Of a DNA stretch of 64,000 nucleotides, positions 34,290 through 43,199 are shown piece by piece (positions within the stretch are counted from its first letter, which is position 1; the number at the start of each line of letters is the position of its first letter). The position numbers and the translations under genes are program-made. Under the pieces are notes generated by a model. It was not told where the DNA came from, did not search any database, and saw only the letters and a program-made list of their open reading frames with translations. This stretch comes from Roseiarcus sp963820775 (GTDB taxonomy: Bacteria; Pseudomonadota; Alphaproteobacteria; Rhizobiales; Beijerinckiaceae): contig CAWGBF010000015.1 in NCBI GenBank assembly GCA_963820775.1, positions 124,001 to 188,000 on the forward strand. The letters are read 5' to 3'.

Positions 34290-35573
34290 ATGCGTGGCAT
34301 GACCGTCTCGTGGCTTTCGCGCCGCGCACTTTTTAGCGCGACGGCGTCCGTTGTTTTCGTCGTCGCTCTGGGAGCGATCCCGTCGAAGGCGCAGGACGTC
34401 ACTCAAGCGGAATGGCCGCAAAGCTATGAGGCCTCGCCTCAGATGGTCGTCGCACGCGAGGCGACCCCCATCCTGTCGCCGGCGACGGTCGACGCGACCG
34501 AAGCGGCCATCCAGAAATATCAGGATATCGTCGCCCGCGGCGGCTGGAATGTCCTGCCGGGCGGTCTCGAACTGCGAGTGGGCTCGAAATCGAGGGCGGT
34601 TCAGGCCTTGCGCGAGCGCCTCGTCGCCTCCGGGGATCTCGATCCGGTCGCTGCTGAGGGGCCGGTGTTCGATTCCTTCGTCGAGGCGGCGGTCAAGCGT
34701 TTCCAGGCGCGTCACGGACTCGGCCAAACCGGCGTCGTCAATGAGGCGACGTTGACCGAACTCAACGTGCCCGCCGCGGCGCGGCTGCAACAGCTTGAGA
34801 CCAATATCGTTCGGCTGAAGGCGTATTCGGGCGATCTCGGCTCTCGTTTTGTCCTCGTGAACATCCCCGCCGCCTCGGTCGAAACCGTCGAAAACGGGGT
34901 TGTTTATTCGCATCATGCCGCCGGCGTCGGCAAGATCGATCGCCAATCGCCGATCATGCAAACCAAGGCGACCGAGATCAATTTCAATCCGTTCTGGACC
35001 GTCCCGCCTTCGCTCATCAAGAAGGACCTCATCCCGAAGATGAAGGGCGATCCGAACTATCTGACGGACGAGAAAATCCGCGTCTTCAATAAGGAAGGGC
35101 AGGAGGTTTCTCCGTCCTCGATCGACTGGAACACCGAAGAGGCCACCCATTACAAGTATCGGCAGGATACGGGCGCCGATCTCAATTCACTCGGCTTCGT
35201 GCGCATCAACATCCCGAATCCATACGGGGTCTATATGCACGACACGCCGTCGAAGGGCATTTTTGGCGACGACTTCCGCTTCGTGTCGTCGGGCTGTGTG
35301 CGCGTGCAGGACGTGCGCGACTATGTCGCCTGGCTGTTGAAGGACACGCCCGGCTGGGGCCGCGACCAGATCGACGCGGTGATCCGCTCCGGCGACCGCC
35401 TCGACGTGAAGCTCGCGCAGCCGGTCAACGTCTACTGGATCTATGTCACCGCCTGGGCGACCCCGGACGGCGTTGTTCAGTTCCGTCCCGACATCTATCA
35501 GCGCGATGGCGCGGGCCCTGGGCCGGTGGCCTCCGCCGTCCCGGTGCAGCCGCTGGCGCTGCCCCAGGAATAG
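34290..35573 (+). CDS. ldtP: L,D-transpeptidase (LdtP-like) with peptidoglycan-binding domain
   Basis: 427 residues from the ATG at 34290 (MRGMTVSWLSRRALFSATAS); a TTG nine bases upstream is also in frame. The signal peptide runs to about AIPSKA. The PG_binding_1 domain (about 100-165) reads VGSKSRAVQALRERLVASGD through VKRFQARHGLGQTGVVNEAT. The YkuD catalytic domain (about 190-370) has the active-site motif YMHDTPSKGIF then FVSSGCVRVQDV, with His and Cys in place. It makes 3-3 crosslinks or attaches proteins to peptidoglycan. The adjacent ldtR is its likely regulator. The C-terminal Pro/Ala tail is low complexity. Confidence 0.88.
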   Translation: MRGMTVSWLSRRALFSATASVVFVVALGAIPSKAQDVTQAEWPQSYEASPQMVVAREATPILSPATVDATEAAIQKYQDIVARGGWNVLPGGLELRVGSKSRAVQALRERLVASGDLDPVAAEGPVFDSFVEAAVKRFQARHGLGQTGVVNEATLTELNVPAAARLQQLETNIVRLKAYSGDLGSRFVLVNIPAASVETVENGVVYSHHAAGVGKIDRQSPIMQTKATEINFNPFWTVPPSLIKKDLIPKMKGDPNYLTDEKIRVFNKEGQEVSPSSIDWNTEEATHYKYRQDTGADLNSLGFVRINIPNPYGVYMHDTPSKGIFGDDFRFVSSGCVRVQDVRDYVAWLLKDTPGWGRDQIDAVIRSGDRLDVKLAQPVNVYWIYVTAWATPDGVVQFRPDIYQRDGAGPGPVASAVPVQPLALPQE

Positions 35574-35833
35574 CCAGCGCGAAGGGGGGCCGCGCGGATC
35601 GGGCCGGTGCGCAGTTGGCGCGCGACTTAAGCTTTCAATAGCTTAGGCGCCTTTTTCTGTCACTCGTAACTGCCGACCCCCTCGTCGCTGAGGCCTCGAA
35701 GGACGCTCCTGTTTGCACCTTTGACATGACATATAAGATAAACACATAGTATTAATGTATTAATTGCCGACCGAACGAACCGCCCAGTGCCTGCCCGGAG
35801 TGTCTCAGTTCGATGCGCCTTAATCGGCGCGCC

Positions 35834-36283
35834 TCACTCTCGCTCGTATCTCACCTCGTGGACAACCTCGCGTCCGTTGAACGGGTTCTTGGCAGGGGGC
35901 GAAGTGTAGGTCAGCGTCTGTTCATCGACCCTGCAGAATCGCACCTGGTCCGTACCGCTCCATGCCTCATTCCAGCTCAAGTCGACGTGATGCACGACCC
36001 GATCTGACTCGACCGTGTAGGTGCCCGAATAGGCGAACATCGTGTCGAACAGCGCGATCTTCTCGTCGTCTGATGGCGGCAACCGTTGGGGGCGTGCGCG
36101 ATTGTTTTTGGTGATGAGGAACGTGACGCGCTGAGGTGTATAGACGACGGCGCCGCGGGGATTCTGACCTAGCGCGTCCTGCCGCTCCCCAGTCGCGACG
36201 TCTCTGCTAACCCAAGAAGTCATCCTCCAGCTTCCAAGGATGAGGTCGCGGCTGAGGGGTGTGACCGGCGTATCTTGAGCCAT
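35834..36283 (-). CDS. Lipocalin-like domain protein
   Basis: A 149-residue protein: LILGSWRMTSWVSRDVATGE, LGQNPRGAVVYTPQRVTFLI and SGTYTVESDRVVHHVDLSWN. The pattern 'GxWxLxS...G...YxxxGxM' with later 'YxGxY..dgdxvxH.v..S.np.w.G' identifies the Lipocalin_5 (PF13924-type) family. There is no signal peptide, so it is probably cytoplasmic. Its ligand is unknown. It lies alone; the 260 bases between it and ldtP include a short AT-rich patch (35725-35765) without a supported promoter. Confidence 0.7.
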   Translation of the reverse strand: MAQDTPVTPLSRDLILGSWRMTSWVSRDVATGERQDALGQNPRGAVVYTPQRVTFLITKNNRARPQRLPPSDDEKIALFDTMFAYSGTYTVESDRVVHHVDLSWNEAWSGTDQVRFCRVDEQTLTYTSPPAKNPFNGREVVHEVRYERE

Positions 36284-36548
36284 CGCATACCTCCATTGTC
36301 CTTCAGCATCTCGCTGTTATCCTGCCAGCATATACGGTAGATCGTGTCGGCTGGCGACGGGGGTCAAGCTTCGCTTTCGAACTGAGACACGACCTGCCTG
36401 CCCGGACTGCTCGACAAATCCCTCTCACTGGGGGAAAGCTACACTTGAAGCAGGGCTGGAGGGGCCTCCGGTCGCCGGCGCGCCGCTTTTTGGAGGCGCC
36501 TCATAAGAAGCCTCGCAGAGGAGCCGAACAATCGGCGGGAGCCATCCC

Positions 36549-37103
36549 ATGTCGAACAGCAATCGGACGGCCGGGCGCAAACTTCTCGGGGCGACGGCAG
36601 CCGCTGCGGTTTTGTTTGTGACGGCGGTCGTCGGACCGGGCCCCGCCCGCGCGGCGGGCGTCTGCGCGCTGGTGCCCAACGAGCGCATGCCGTCTGAAAA
36701 GATCCTGCAATGTGGCGCATCCCTGACGGTTCGCCCTGCTCAAGGCGCGCGATATCAGCCCTTGTATAAGAAGGGCGACCCGCTCCCGGTCGGCATCCGG
36801 CTCACTGAGGGCGCGTTGCTGATCGAATTTCATCCTGCAAGCGCGCAAGAGAAGTTTCAGATCCTGACCCCGCTCGCCATTGCCGCCGTCCGGGGCACGA
36901 AATGGGCTATGGACGTCACGAGAGCGCAAACCTCCACGCTTGTGCTCGCGGGCGCAGTGGCGGTGACCAACCGTCGTCTGAACGAGTATGTCGTTCTCAC
37001 GCAGGGGCAGGGCGTCGACATTACCCCGGCTGATACGACGATCGTTCAGAAACAATGGGGGGAAGCCAGGGTGCGAGCGCTTCTTTCCCGTTTCGGCGAA
37101 TGA
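36549..37103 (+). CDS. FecR-domain periplasmic protein
   Basis: A 184-residue protein with a signal peptide ending near GPARA (about residue 35). The FecR-type beta domain follows: LTVRPAQGARYQPLYKKGDP, EFHPASAQEKFQILTPLAIA, AVRGTKWAMDVTRAQTSTLV and LAGAVAVTNRRLNEYVVLTQ. 'TPxAxxxVRGTxW.v' is the core FecR signature. The downstream CHASE2-cyclase starts immediately after its stop, so the two are coupled and the FecR protein probably acts in the periplasm as partner or ligand-sensing element of that receptor (inference). Confidence 0.8.
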   Translation: MSNSNRTAGRKLLGATAAAAVLFVTAVVGPGPARAAGVCALVPNERMPSEKILQCGASLTVRPAQGARYQPLYKKGDPLPVGIRLTEGALLIEFHPASAQEKFQILTPLAIAAVRGTKWAMDVTRAQTSTLVLAGAVAVTNRRLNEYVVLTQGQGVDITPADTTIVQKQWGEARVRALLSRFGE

Positions 37104-38969
37104 ATGGCGACTGAACGGCCGGGACCTTCCCGGCTCCTGACCGGCGGCTTTCTCGCCGCGACGCTCGTTGTCGGCGCCGCTCTTGGCGCTCTGGAGATCA
37201 ACGGCGTCGCTTCTCCGTTGGACCGGGTCGAAAACGTGACGCTCGACTGGCGCTTCCTTCTCGCCGGCGCGCGTCGTGCGCCGCCGGGTGTTGTTGTTGT
37301 CGCGATTGACGACCAGGCGCTCAGCGAAGCGGGAGGCGATGCGCTCACGCGCGAAATGGTGACGCGCATCGTGCAGGCGTTGGCGGGCTTCCATCCCCGA
37401 TCGATTGCGATCGATGTCGCTTTCCTCAATTCAAAGGATGCGGGCGCAGACGCGGAACTCGCCAGCGCGCTCAAGTTGGGACCCGCTGTCGTCGCGGCGA
37501 TCGGGGTGTTCGGCGCGATCGAACCTTCAGGCGCGTCGGCCGAAGCTGGCGACTTGGCGTTGGCGCCAAAGCCGTCCTCTGTCCTCTGGCCAATCGACTC
37601 AGTCCGCGATGCGGCGCAAGTCGGGCTCGCCAACGTTTCGACGGACTCGAGCGGAGTGCCTCGCTATATCCCGATGATCTATCAGACGGCGGATGGGGTG
37701 ATTCCGTCTTTCGCGCTCGCTGCGGCGTCCCAGGGGCTTGAGGCCCCGCCGGTCTTTGGCTCCGACCGGATCGAAATCGCGGGCCGTGTAAGAGAGATGG
37801 ACCTCGGCTACCACATGCCGGTGCGCTTCTACGGGCCGGCGGGAAGCTTCAAGCGCATCAGCGCAGCCCAGGTCCTTCACGGAGATGTCGATCCAGAGGC
37901 GCTACGGGGCAAAGTCGTGGTCGTCGGGGTGACGGCGTCGGGCGCGGCCGACACGTTTGCGACCCCGTTCGATCGCGTTGCGCCGGGCGCGGAAGTCTTT
38001 GCAACCGCGATCGGCAATCTCCTGGCCGGCGACGGATTGGTGAGGACGCGCTCGACTCGCCTGATCGACGCGGCAGTGGCGATTGCGCTCCCCATTGTCA
38101 TGATCTTGCTCATGGCGATGCGCCGCGCAGCGATTGGCTTCACTCTGGCAAGCGTCGTGTTCGTCCTCTGGCTCGTGGGGGTCTTTCTCGCATTCGTCAG
38201 CGGCTACTGGATCAGCGTCGCGGCGCCGCTCGCGTCAGTCCTGCCGCTGACGGTCGGCTTCGCCGCCGCGCGGTCAATCGTCGAGCGGCGTGCAGGGACA
38301 AGGATCGCCGCCGAGAAGTCGACGCTGGCCAAGTTTCAGTCGCCGCTTCTGCTCGATCATCTTTTAAGAGAGCCTGATTTTCTGGAGAAGCCGGTCCGCC
38401 AGGATGTCGCGGTGATGTTTCTGGATCTGTCCGGGTCGACAGGGATGGCGGAGGCGCTTGGTCCCGAGGGGTCGCGGGATCTGCTCAGCGCGATGCAGAC
38501 CCTGGTCGAGGGCGAGGTGACCGCGCATGGCGGCGTCGTCATCACCTACATGGGCGATGGGGTTCTCGCGGTGTTCGGTTTGCCCAAGCCGCGAGGCGAT
38601 GACGCCGCGCGAGCCTTGGCTACGGTCGAGGCGCTTCACGAGTCGATGACCGCCTGGCTGGCTAATCTGCCGCCTGTGGCCCGGGATCGTCTGGATTTCC
38701 GGATCGGCCTACATTTCGGGCCCGCTATCCTGTCCAGGCTCGGTTCGCCGACGCAACAGCAGATCACCGCCACGGGTGACACGGTCAACGTCGCGAGCCG
38801 GCTTCTGGAAGTAGCCAAACAGGAGCATTGCCGTCTCGTCGTCACTGAAGATCTTTTCCGGGCCGCAGACGCGCCAACGCCGGCGCCGAACGTCGATCGA
38901 GGCTACGCGCCGCTGACCGTGTCGATCCGCGGCCGAGCAAGCGACTTGCCGGTTCGGACGCGAAATTAG
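37104..38969 (+). CDS. CHASE2-domain class III adenylate/guanylate cyclase
   Basis: A 621-residue receptor cyclase. TM1 is at about 12-30; a CHASE2 sensor at about 35-315 (TLDWRFLLAGARRAPPGVVV, PRSIAIDVAFLNSKDAGADA, LRGKVVVVGVTASGAADTFA); three further membrane segments lie between about 325 and 395; the catalytic domain spans about 430-600. The metal-binding aspartates are in AVMFLDLSGSTGMAEAL and YMGDGVLAVFG, and TVNVASRLLEVAKQ supplies the transition-state Asn and Arg. The residue at the usual adenine-specifying Lys position is Thr (VVITYMGDG), and the partner Asp position is also Thr (ITATGDTVN), so nucleotide choice is uncertain. It follows the FecR gene with no gap. Confidence 0.88.
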   Translation: MATERPGPSRLLTGGFLAATLVVGAALGALEINGVASPLDRVENVTLDWRFLLAGARRAPPGVVVVAIDDQALSEAGGDALTREMVTRIVQALAGFHPRSIAIDVAFLNSKDAGADAELASALKLGPAVVAAIGVFGAIEPSGASAEAGDLALAPKPSSVLWPIDSVRDAAQVGLANVSTDSSGVPRYIPMIYQTADGVIPSFALAAASQGLEAPPVFGSDRIEIAGRVREMDLGYHMPVRFYGPAGSFKRISAAQVLHGDVDPEALRGKVVVVGVTASGAADTFATPFDRVAPGAEVFATAIGNLLAGDGLVRTRSTRLIDAAVAIALPIVMILLMAMRRAAIGFTLASVVFVLWLVGVFLAFVSGYWISVAAPLASVLPLTVGFAAARSIVERRAGTRIAAEKSTLAKFQSPLLLDHLLREPDFLEKPVRQDVAVMFLDLSGSTGMAEALGPEGSRDLLSAMQTLVEGEVTAHGGVVITYMGDGVLAVFGLPKPRGDDAARALATVEALHESMTAWLANLPPVARDRLDFRIGLHFGPAILSRLGSPTQQQITATGDTVNVASRLLEVAKQEHCRLVVTEDLFRAADAPTPAPNVDRGYAPLTVSIRGRASDLPVRTRN

Positions 38970-39177
38970 GCCGCTTCCCGCGGCGTCCGTGCGGGCCGGA
39001 GCTCAAGAGGGCGCGACCGGATGGTCGCCAAAGCGTCTACGCCACCATAGAATGACCGCAGGCGGTGTTTTGCGTTCGGGTCAGCCGCGAAACGTGATTT
39101 CGGACGTCTGGTCCGATCAGCCAATTCAATCTAAGCTCGATGACCGCCCGAACGGCGCATGAGAGGGATGCACAAGC

Positions 39178-39813
39178 ATGTCTGAGATTGTCCTCTGGGG
39201 CTTCGACGGCTCCACGTATGTGCGCACGGTGAGGATGGTCCTCGCCGAAAAGGGCGTCACTGAATACAAGCAAGTCCCACTCAACGTGCTCAAGGGCGAT
39301 CCGAAAACGCCGGAGCATAGGGAGCGTCATCCCTTCGGCAAGGTCCCGGTCCTCGACCATGACGGCATGCGCATTCTAGAGACGACCGCAATTGCGCGCT
39401 ATCTCAACGATGTGCTGCCAGGCAAGTCGCTGATCCCGTCAACCCCCAAGGATCGCGCGCGGATGGATATGGTGATCGGCCTCATCGACTCATACGGCTA
39501 TGGCGCCCTGACCGGCGGCGTGGCCGCCTATCATCTGTTTCCGGATTTCGTCGGCGGGAAGAACGACGCGATGCGAGAGAACGGCCTTGAGAACGGCCGC
39601 AAGATGATCGAACTCTCTATGAAGACGAAGGGCTCTTCTCCCTTCATCGCCGGCGATTTGAGTCTCGCCGACCTCTATCTCGCGCCAATTGTTTTCTACG
39701 TCTCGCTCACGCCGGACAAAGACGCGCTTTTCAATGTCCCAGGCTTTGCGGACTGGTGGACGAAAATCCAAGCCTTGCAGAGCTACAAGGACACCCAACC
39801 AAATCTTGGCTAG
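39178..39813 (+). CDS. Glutathione S-transferase family protein
   Basis: A 211-residue GST: SEIVLWGFDGSTYVRTVRMV opens the thioredoxin-like domain, with Ser or Tyr of DGSTY as the likely catalytic position. HPFGKVPVLDHDGMRILETT supplies the cis-Pro (VPVL) and the glutathione-binding ET/S motif. The helical domain contains FIAGDLSLADLYLAPIVFYV, the conserved N-capping-type D. The substrate is unknown. It is a stand-alone gene between the cyclase and the convergent gltX. Confidence 0.88.
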   Translation: MSEIVLWGFDGSTYVRTVRMVLAEKGVTEYKQVPLNVLKGDPKTPEHRERHPFGKVPVLDHDGMRILETTAIARYLNDVLPGKSLIPSTPKDRARMDMVIGLIDSYGYGALTGGVAAYHLFPDFVGGKNDAMRENGLENGRKMIELSMKTKGSSPFIAGDLSLADLYLAPIVFYVSLTPDKDALFNVPGFADWWTKIQALQSYKDTQPNLG

Positions 39814-39861
39814 CGACGCGGCGGCCGACACGGTCAGGCGGCGTCCGCACGAAAGGACCGC

Positions 39862-41283
39862 TTATCCGTCGGCTTGATCCGCGATCCGCCCAAGGCTCTC
39901 GTCGCGCCCCAGCACCGTCAGCACGTCGAAAATGCCCGGCGAGGTCGAGCGCCCGGTCAGCGCCGCACGCAACGGCTGGGCGACGATTCCGAGTTTCGCG
40001 CCTTCCTCTTCGGCGTAGGCGCGCACGACTTCCTCCGTGCTCGACGCTGTCCACTCCGTGAGGGCGGTCAGGCGCGGCAATAGGTTTTGCAGGTGGAGGC
40101 GTCCGGCGCGGGCGAGGATCTCTTCGGCCTTCGCGTCGATCTTGAGCGGCCGCGTCGCGAACAGGAAGGCCGCGCCGTCGAGCAATTCGACCAGCGTCTT
40201 AGCGCGCTCCTTCAAGCCAGGAATCGCCGCCCGAAGCTTCGCGCGCTTATGCTCGTCGAGTTTGGCCGCGACCTCCGGGCCGCCAGACAGATAGGGCAGG
40301 GCGTCGATCAGCGCCGCAAAGATCGCATCGTCGCTCGCCGCGCGCATGTAGTGGCCGTTGACGTTCTCGAGCTTGGCGTAATCGAAGCGCGATGGCGAGC
40401 GGCCGACCGCCGACAGGTCGAATGCGGCGATCAACTCCTCAGTGGAGAAAAACTCCTTGTCGGCATGGCTCCAGCCGAGCCGCGCCAAATAATTGCGCAG
40501 AGCGATCGGCAGATAGCCCATCGCGCGATAGGCGTCGACGCCGAGCGCGCCGTGCCGCTTGGAGAGCTTGGCGCCGTCCGGCCCATGAATGAGCGGAATA
40601 TGCGCCATCGCCGGAACGTCCCAGCCAAGCGCCCGATAGATCTGGGTCTGCCGCGCGGCGTTGGTCAGGTGGTCGTCGCCGCGAATGATGTGCGTCACTC
40701 CCATGTCGTGATCGTCAACGACGACCGCCAGCATGTAGGTCGGATTGCCGTCGGAGCGCAAAAGCACGAGGTCGTCGAGATCCTTGTTGGCGAAGGTGAC
40801 CTTGCCCTGCACCTTGTCGTCGATCACGGTCTCGCCCTCTTGGGCGGCGCGCAGACGGATCACGGGCTTGACGCCAGGCGGCGCTTCCGACGGATCGCGG
40901 TCGCGCCACCGGCCGTCATAGCGCATCGGCTTGCCCTCAAGGCGCGCCTTCTCGCGCATTTGCTCGAGCTCCTCGACGCTCGCGTAGCAGCGATAGGCGC
41001 CGCCTGAGCCAAGCAGCTGATAGGCGACCTCGCGGTGGCGCTCGGCGCGCTCGAACTGGCTGATCGCCTCGCCGTCCCAATCGAGGCCGAGCCATTTGAG
41101 CCCGTCGAGAATCGCGTCGACCGCGGCTTGCGTCGACCGTTCGCGGTCGGTGTCCTCGATGCGCAACAGGAATGTGCCGCCGAAATGCTTGGCGTAGAGC
41201 CAGTTGAACAACGCCGTGCGCGCGCCGCCGATGTGCAGGAAGCCGGTCGGCGAGGGCGCGAAGCGGGTGATGACCTCAGACAT
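39862..41283 (-). CDS. gltX: Glutamate--tRNA ligase
   Basis: A 473-residue class I synthetase starting MSEVITRFAPSPTGFLHIGG, which contains the HIGH-type motif (HIGG). MGVTHIIRGDDHLTNAARQT and GAKLSKRHGALGVDAYRAMG carry the second signature, with LSKRH in place of KMSKS as is usual in GluRS. The C-terminal anticodon-binding region follows. An in-frame extension upstream to 41376 lacks homology. In many alphaproteobacteria gltX is divergently paired with comEC; here comEC is about 10 kb away. Confidence 0.96.
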   Translation of the reverse strand: MSEVITRFAPSPTGFLHIGGARTALFNWLYAKHFGGTFLLRIEDTDRERSTQAAVDAILDGLKWLGLDWDGEAISQFERAERHREVAYQLLGSGGAYRCYASVEELEQMREKARLEGKPMRYDGRWRDRDPSEAPPGVKPVIRLRAAQEGETVIDDKVQGKVTFANKDLDDLVLLRSDGNPTYMLAVVVDDHDMGVTHIIRGDDHLTNAARQTQIYRALGWDVPAMAHIPLIHGPDGAKLSKRHGALGVDAYRAMGYLPIALRNYLARLGWSHADKEFFSTEELIAAFDLSAVGRSPSRFDYAKLENVNGHYMRAASDDAIFAALIDALPYLSGGPEVAAKLDEHKRAKLRAAIPGLKERAKTLVELLDGAAFLFATRPLKIDAKAEEILARAGRLHLQNLLPRLTALTEWTASSTEEVVRAYAEEEGAKLGIVAQPLRAALTGRSTSPGIFDVLTVLGRDESLGRIADQADG

Positions 41284-41462
41284 TTCATGGAGCTCGAAGC
41301 GCGGGATTTGGGTCGAGCGCGTGGCTCTAGCAGAAGGGGGCGCGTGCGCGCAAAGGCGCGGCGTATCAGAGATCATCCCCCGCCCTTGAATTGGGCCAAA
41401 TTTGGAGTGAACGTGCCGTCAGAGCACGTCGCCGCCCGCAACAGGACACGATAGGACGCCCG

Positions 41463-43118
41463 ATGGCCTCACTCGACCCATTCGGTTACGGCACGCACGA
41501 GGTGCTCAACCAAGCCCCGGCAATGGCGGACTACGACGCCTACGGCCACGACCCCGCCCTCGGCAAAATTCTTTCGGTCTTCAATGCAGATTGGGCGGCG
41601 CCACACGCAAGCGCGGTCGGCAAACGGGTCGGTTCCGCTCGCGTACAAGAGCTGGCGCGGCACGCCAACCGCAACCTTCCCGAATTGCGCACTCATGATC
41701 GCTGGGGCCGTCGGATCGACCAGATCGAGTTTCATCCCGCATGGCATGAACTCATGGCGCTCGCCATGCGCGACGAGTTCCATTCGTTGTGCTGGAAAAA
41801 GCCACGGCCGGGAGCGCAGGTGGCGCGCGCCGCGGTGTCTTATCTCTGGAATCAGGGCGAGAACGGCATCTGTTGCCCCCTCGGCCTGACATATTCGGCG
41901 ATCCCGATCTTGCGCCGCGATCCGGCCCGCTGGGCCGAATTTGGCGAACTCATTATGTCGAGCGAATACGACGGACGTCCCCTGCCGGCAGCGCAGAAAC
42001 GGGGCGGGACGGTCGGCATGGCGATGACCGAAAAGCAGGGCGGTTCAGACCTGCGCCAGACCCAGACAACCGCGACGAAAAATTCGGATGGGACCTATTC
42101 GCTCGTTGGGCACAAGTGGTTCTTCTCCGTGCCGCACTCGGATGTGTTCCTGACGCTTGCGCGAACGGAGGAGGGGGTGTCCTGCTTTGTCGTTGCCGGT
42201 TGGCTGCCCGACGGAAGCCGGAATCACCTTCAAATCCAACGTCTCAAGGACAAGTGCGGCAACAGATCAAACGCCTCGTCCGAGGTCGAATTCCGCGGGG
42301 TTATTGCTCATCTCATCGGCGAGCCCGGCCACGGTATTCGTGAAGGGCTGGAGATGAACCACTATACGAGGCTTGATTTCGCGGTCGGCTCGGCGGGACT
42401 CATGCGTCATGCGCTAGCGCAGGCGGCACACCATACGACGTGGCGACGCGCCTTTCAGAAAGCGCTCATTGATCAGCCCTTGATGACGAACGTGATCGCG
42501 GATCTTGCCGTGGAAGTCGAAGCGGCGGCGTGGCTTGCGTTCCGTTTCGTTCATGCGCTCGACCAGGAGAGCGAAAGCGAGTCTGAGCGCTTGTTTGGCC
42601 GGATCGGCGCGCCTATCGCGAAGTACTGGATTTGCAAGCGTGCGACGCCGGTGGTGGTTGAGGCGCTCGAGTGTCATGGAGGCAATGGTTTTGTCGAGGA
42701 TCACTTGATGGCGCGCCTTTATCGCGAGGCGCCGCTCAACGGCATTTGGGAGGGAACGGGCAATGTCGTGTGTCTCGATGTGCTCCGCTCGATCCAGAAA
42801 TTCCCGGCGTGCGTTCCCGCGGTGCTGGACGAACTGCGGAGAGCGACGGGCGCCGATAGGCGATACGACGCGTTCCTAAAGGGGCTCGAAGCTGAGATCG
42901 CCGATATGCTGCGTACCGAGAGCATGGCGCGGCGGGTTGTGGAACAGATCGCGCTCGCTCTCTCGGCATCCCTTCTCATTCGCCATGCCCCACACGACAT
43001 CGCAGACGCATTCGTCGCTTCGCGGTTGGCGGGACCGTGGTCAGGCCATTTCGGAGCAATGCCACGAGGCGTTAGCGTGCAGGCCATTGCACGTCGCGCC
43101 GCTCCGAGTCTCATGTGA
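41463..43118 (+). CDS. AidB-like acyl-CoA dehydrogenase
   Basis: A 551-residue flavoprotein of the AidB branch: HDRWGRRIDQIEFHPAWHEL and GENGICCPLGLTYSAIPILR are AidB N-terminal features. GMAMTEKQGGSDLRQTQTTA is the FAD-binding 'MTEKQGGSD' block, GHKWFFSVPHSDVFLTLART comes next, and LECHGGNGFVEDHLMARLYR with the catalytic-loop region closes the core. AidB is induced by alkylating agents in E. coli and binds DNA; that role here is inferred from family only. The ATG at 41463 is the homology-supported start, about 180 bases from divergent gltX. Confidence 0.88.
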   Translation: MASLDPFGYGTHEVLNQAPAMADYDAYGHDPALGKILSVFNADWAAPHASAVGKRVGSARVQELARHANRNLPELRTHDRWGRRIDQIEFHPAWHELMALAMRDEFHSLCWKKPRPGAQVARAAVSYLWNQGENGICCPLGLTYSAIPILRRDPARWAEFGELIMSSEYDGRPLPAAQKRGGTVGMAMTEKQGGSDLRQTQTTATKNSDGTYSLVGHKWFFSVPHSDVFLTLARTEEGVSCFVVAGWLPDGSRNHLQIQRLKDKCGNRSNASSEVEFRGVIAHLIGEPGHGIREGLEMNHYTRLDFAVGSAGLMRHALAQAAHHTTWRRAFQKALIDQPLMTNVIADLAVEVEAAAWLAFRFVHALDQESESESERLFGRIGAPIAKYWICKRATPVVVEALECHGGNGFVEDHLMARLYREAPLNGIWEGTGNVVCLDVLRSIQKFPACVPAVLDELRRATGADRRYDAFLKGLEAEIADMLRTESMARRVVEQIALALSASLLIRHAPHDIADAFVASRLAGPWSGHFGAMPRGVSVQAIARRAAPSLM

Positions 43119-43199
43119 GATGTTGCTTTCGAGGTCAATTCGGTCGAAGGGCGGGAAGCCGAAGGTTCAAACCGGCGCGAGACTTGCTGCGGCCCGCTG

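Noticed and set aside
35710..35770. TTGACATGACATATAAGAT as a promoter
   Set aside because: Spacing to any -10-like hexamer is wrong for the TTGACA, and no plus-strand gene follows; the lipocalin-like gene is on the opposite strand with its stop facing this region.
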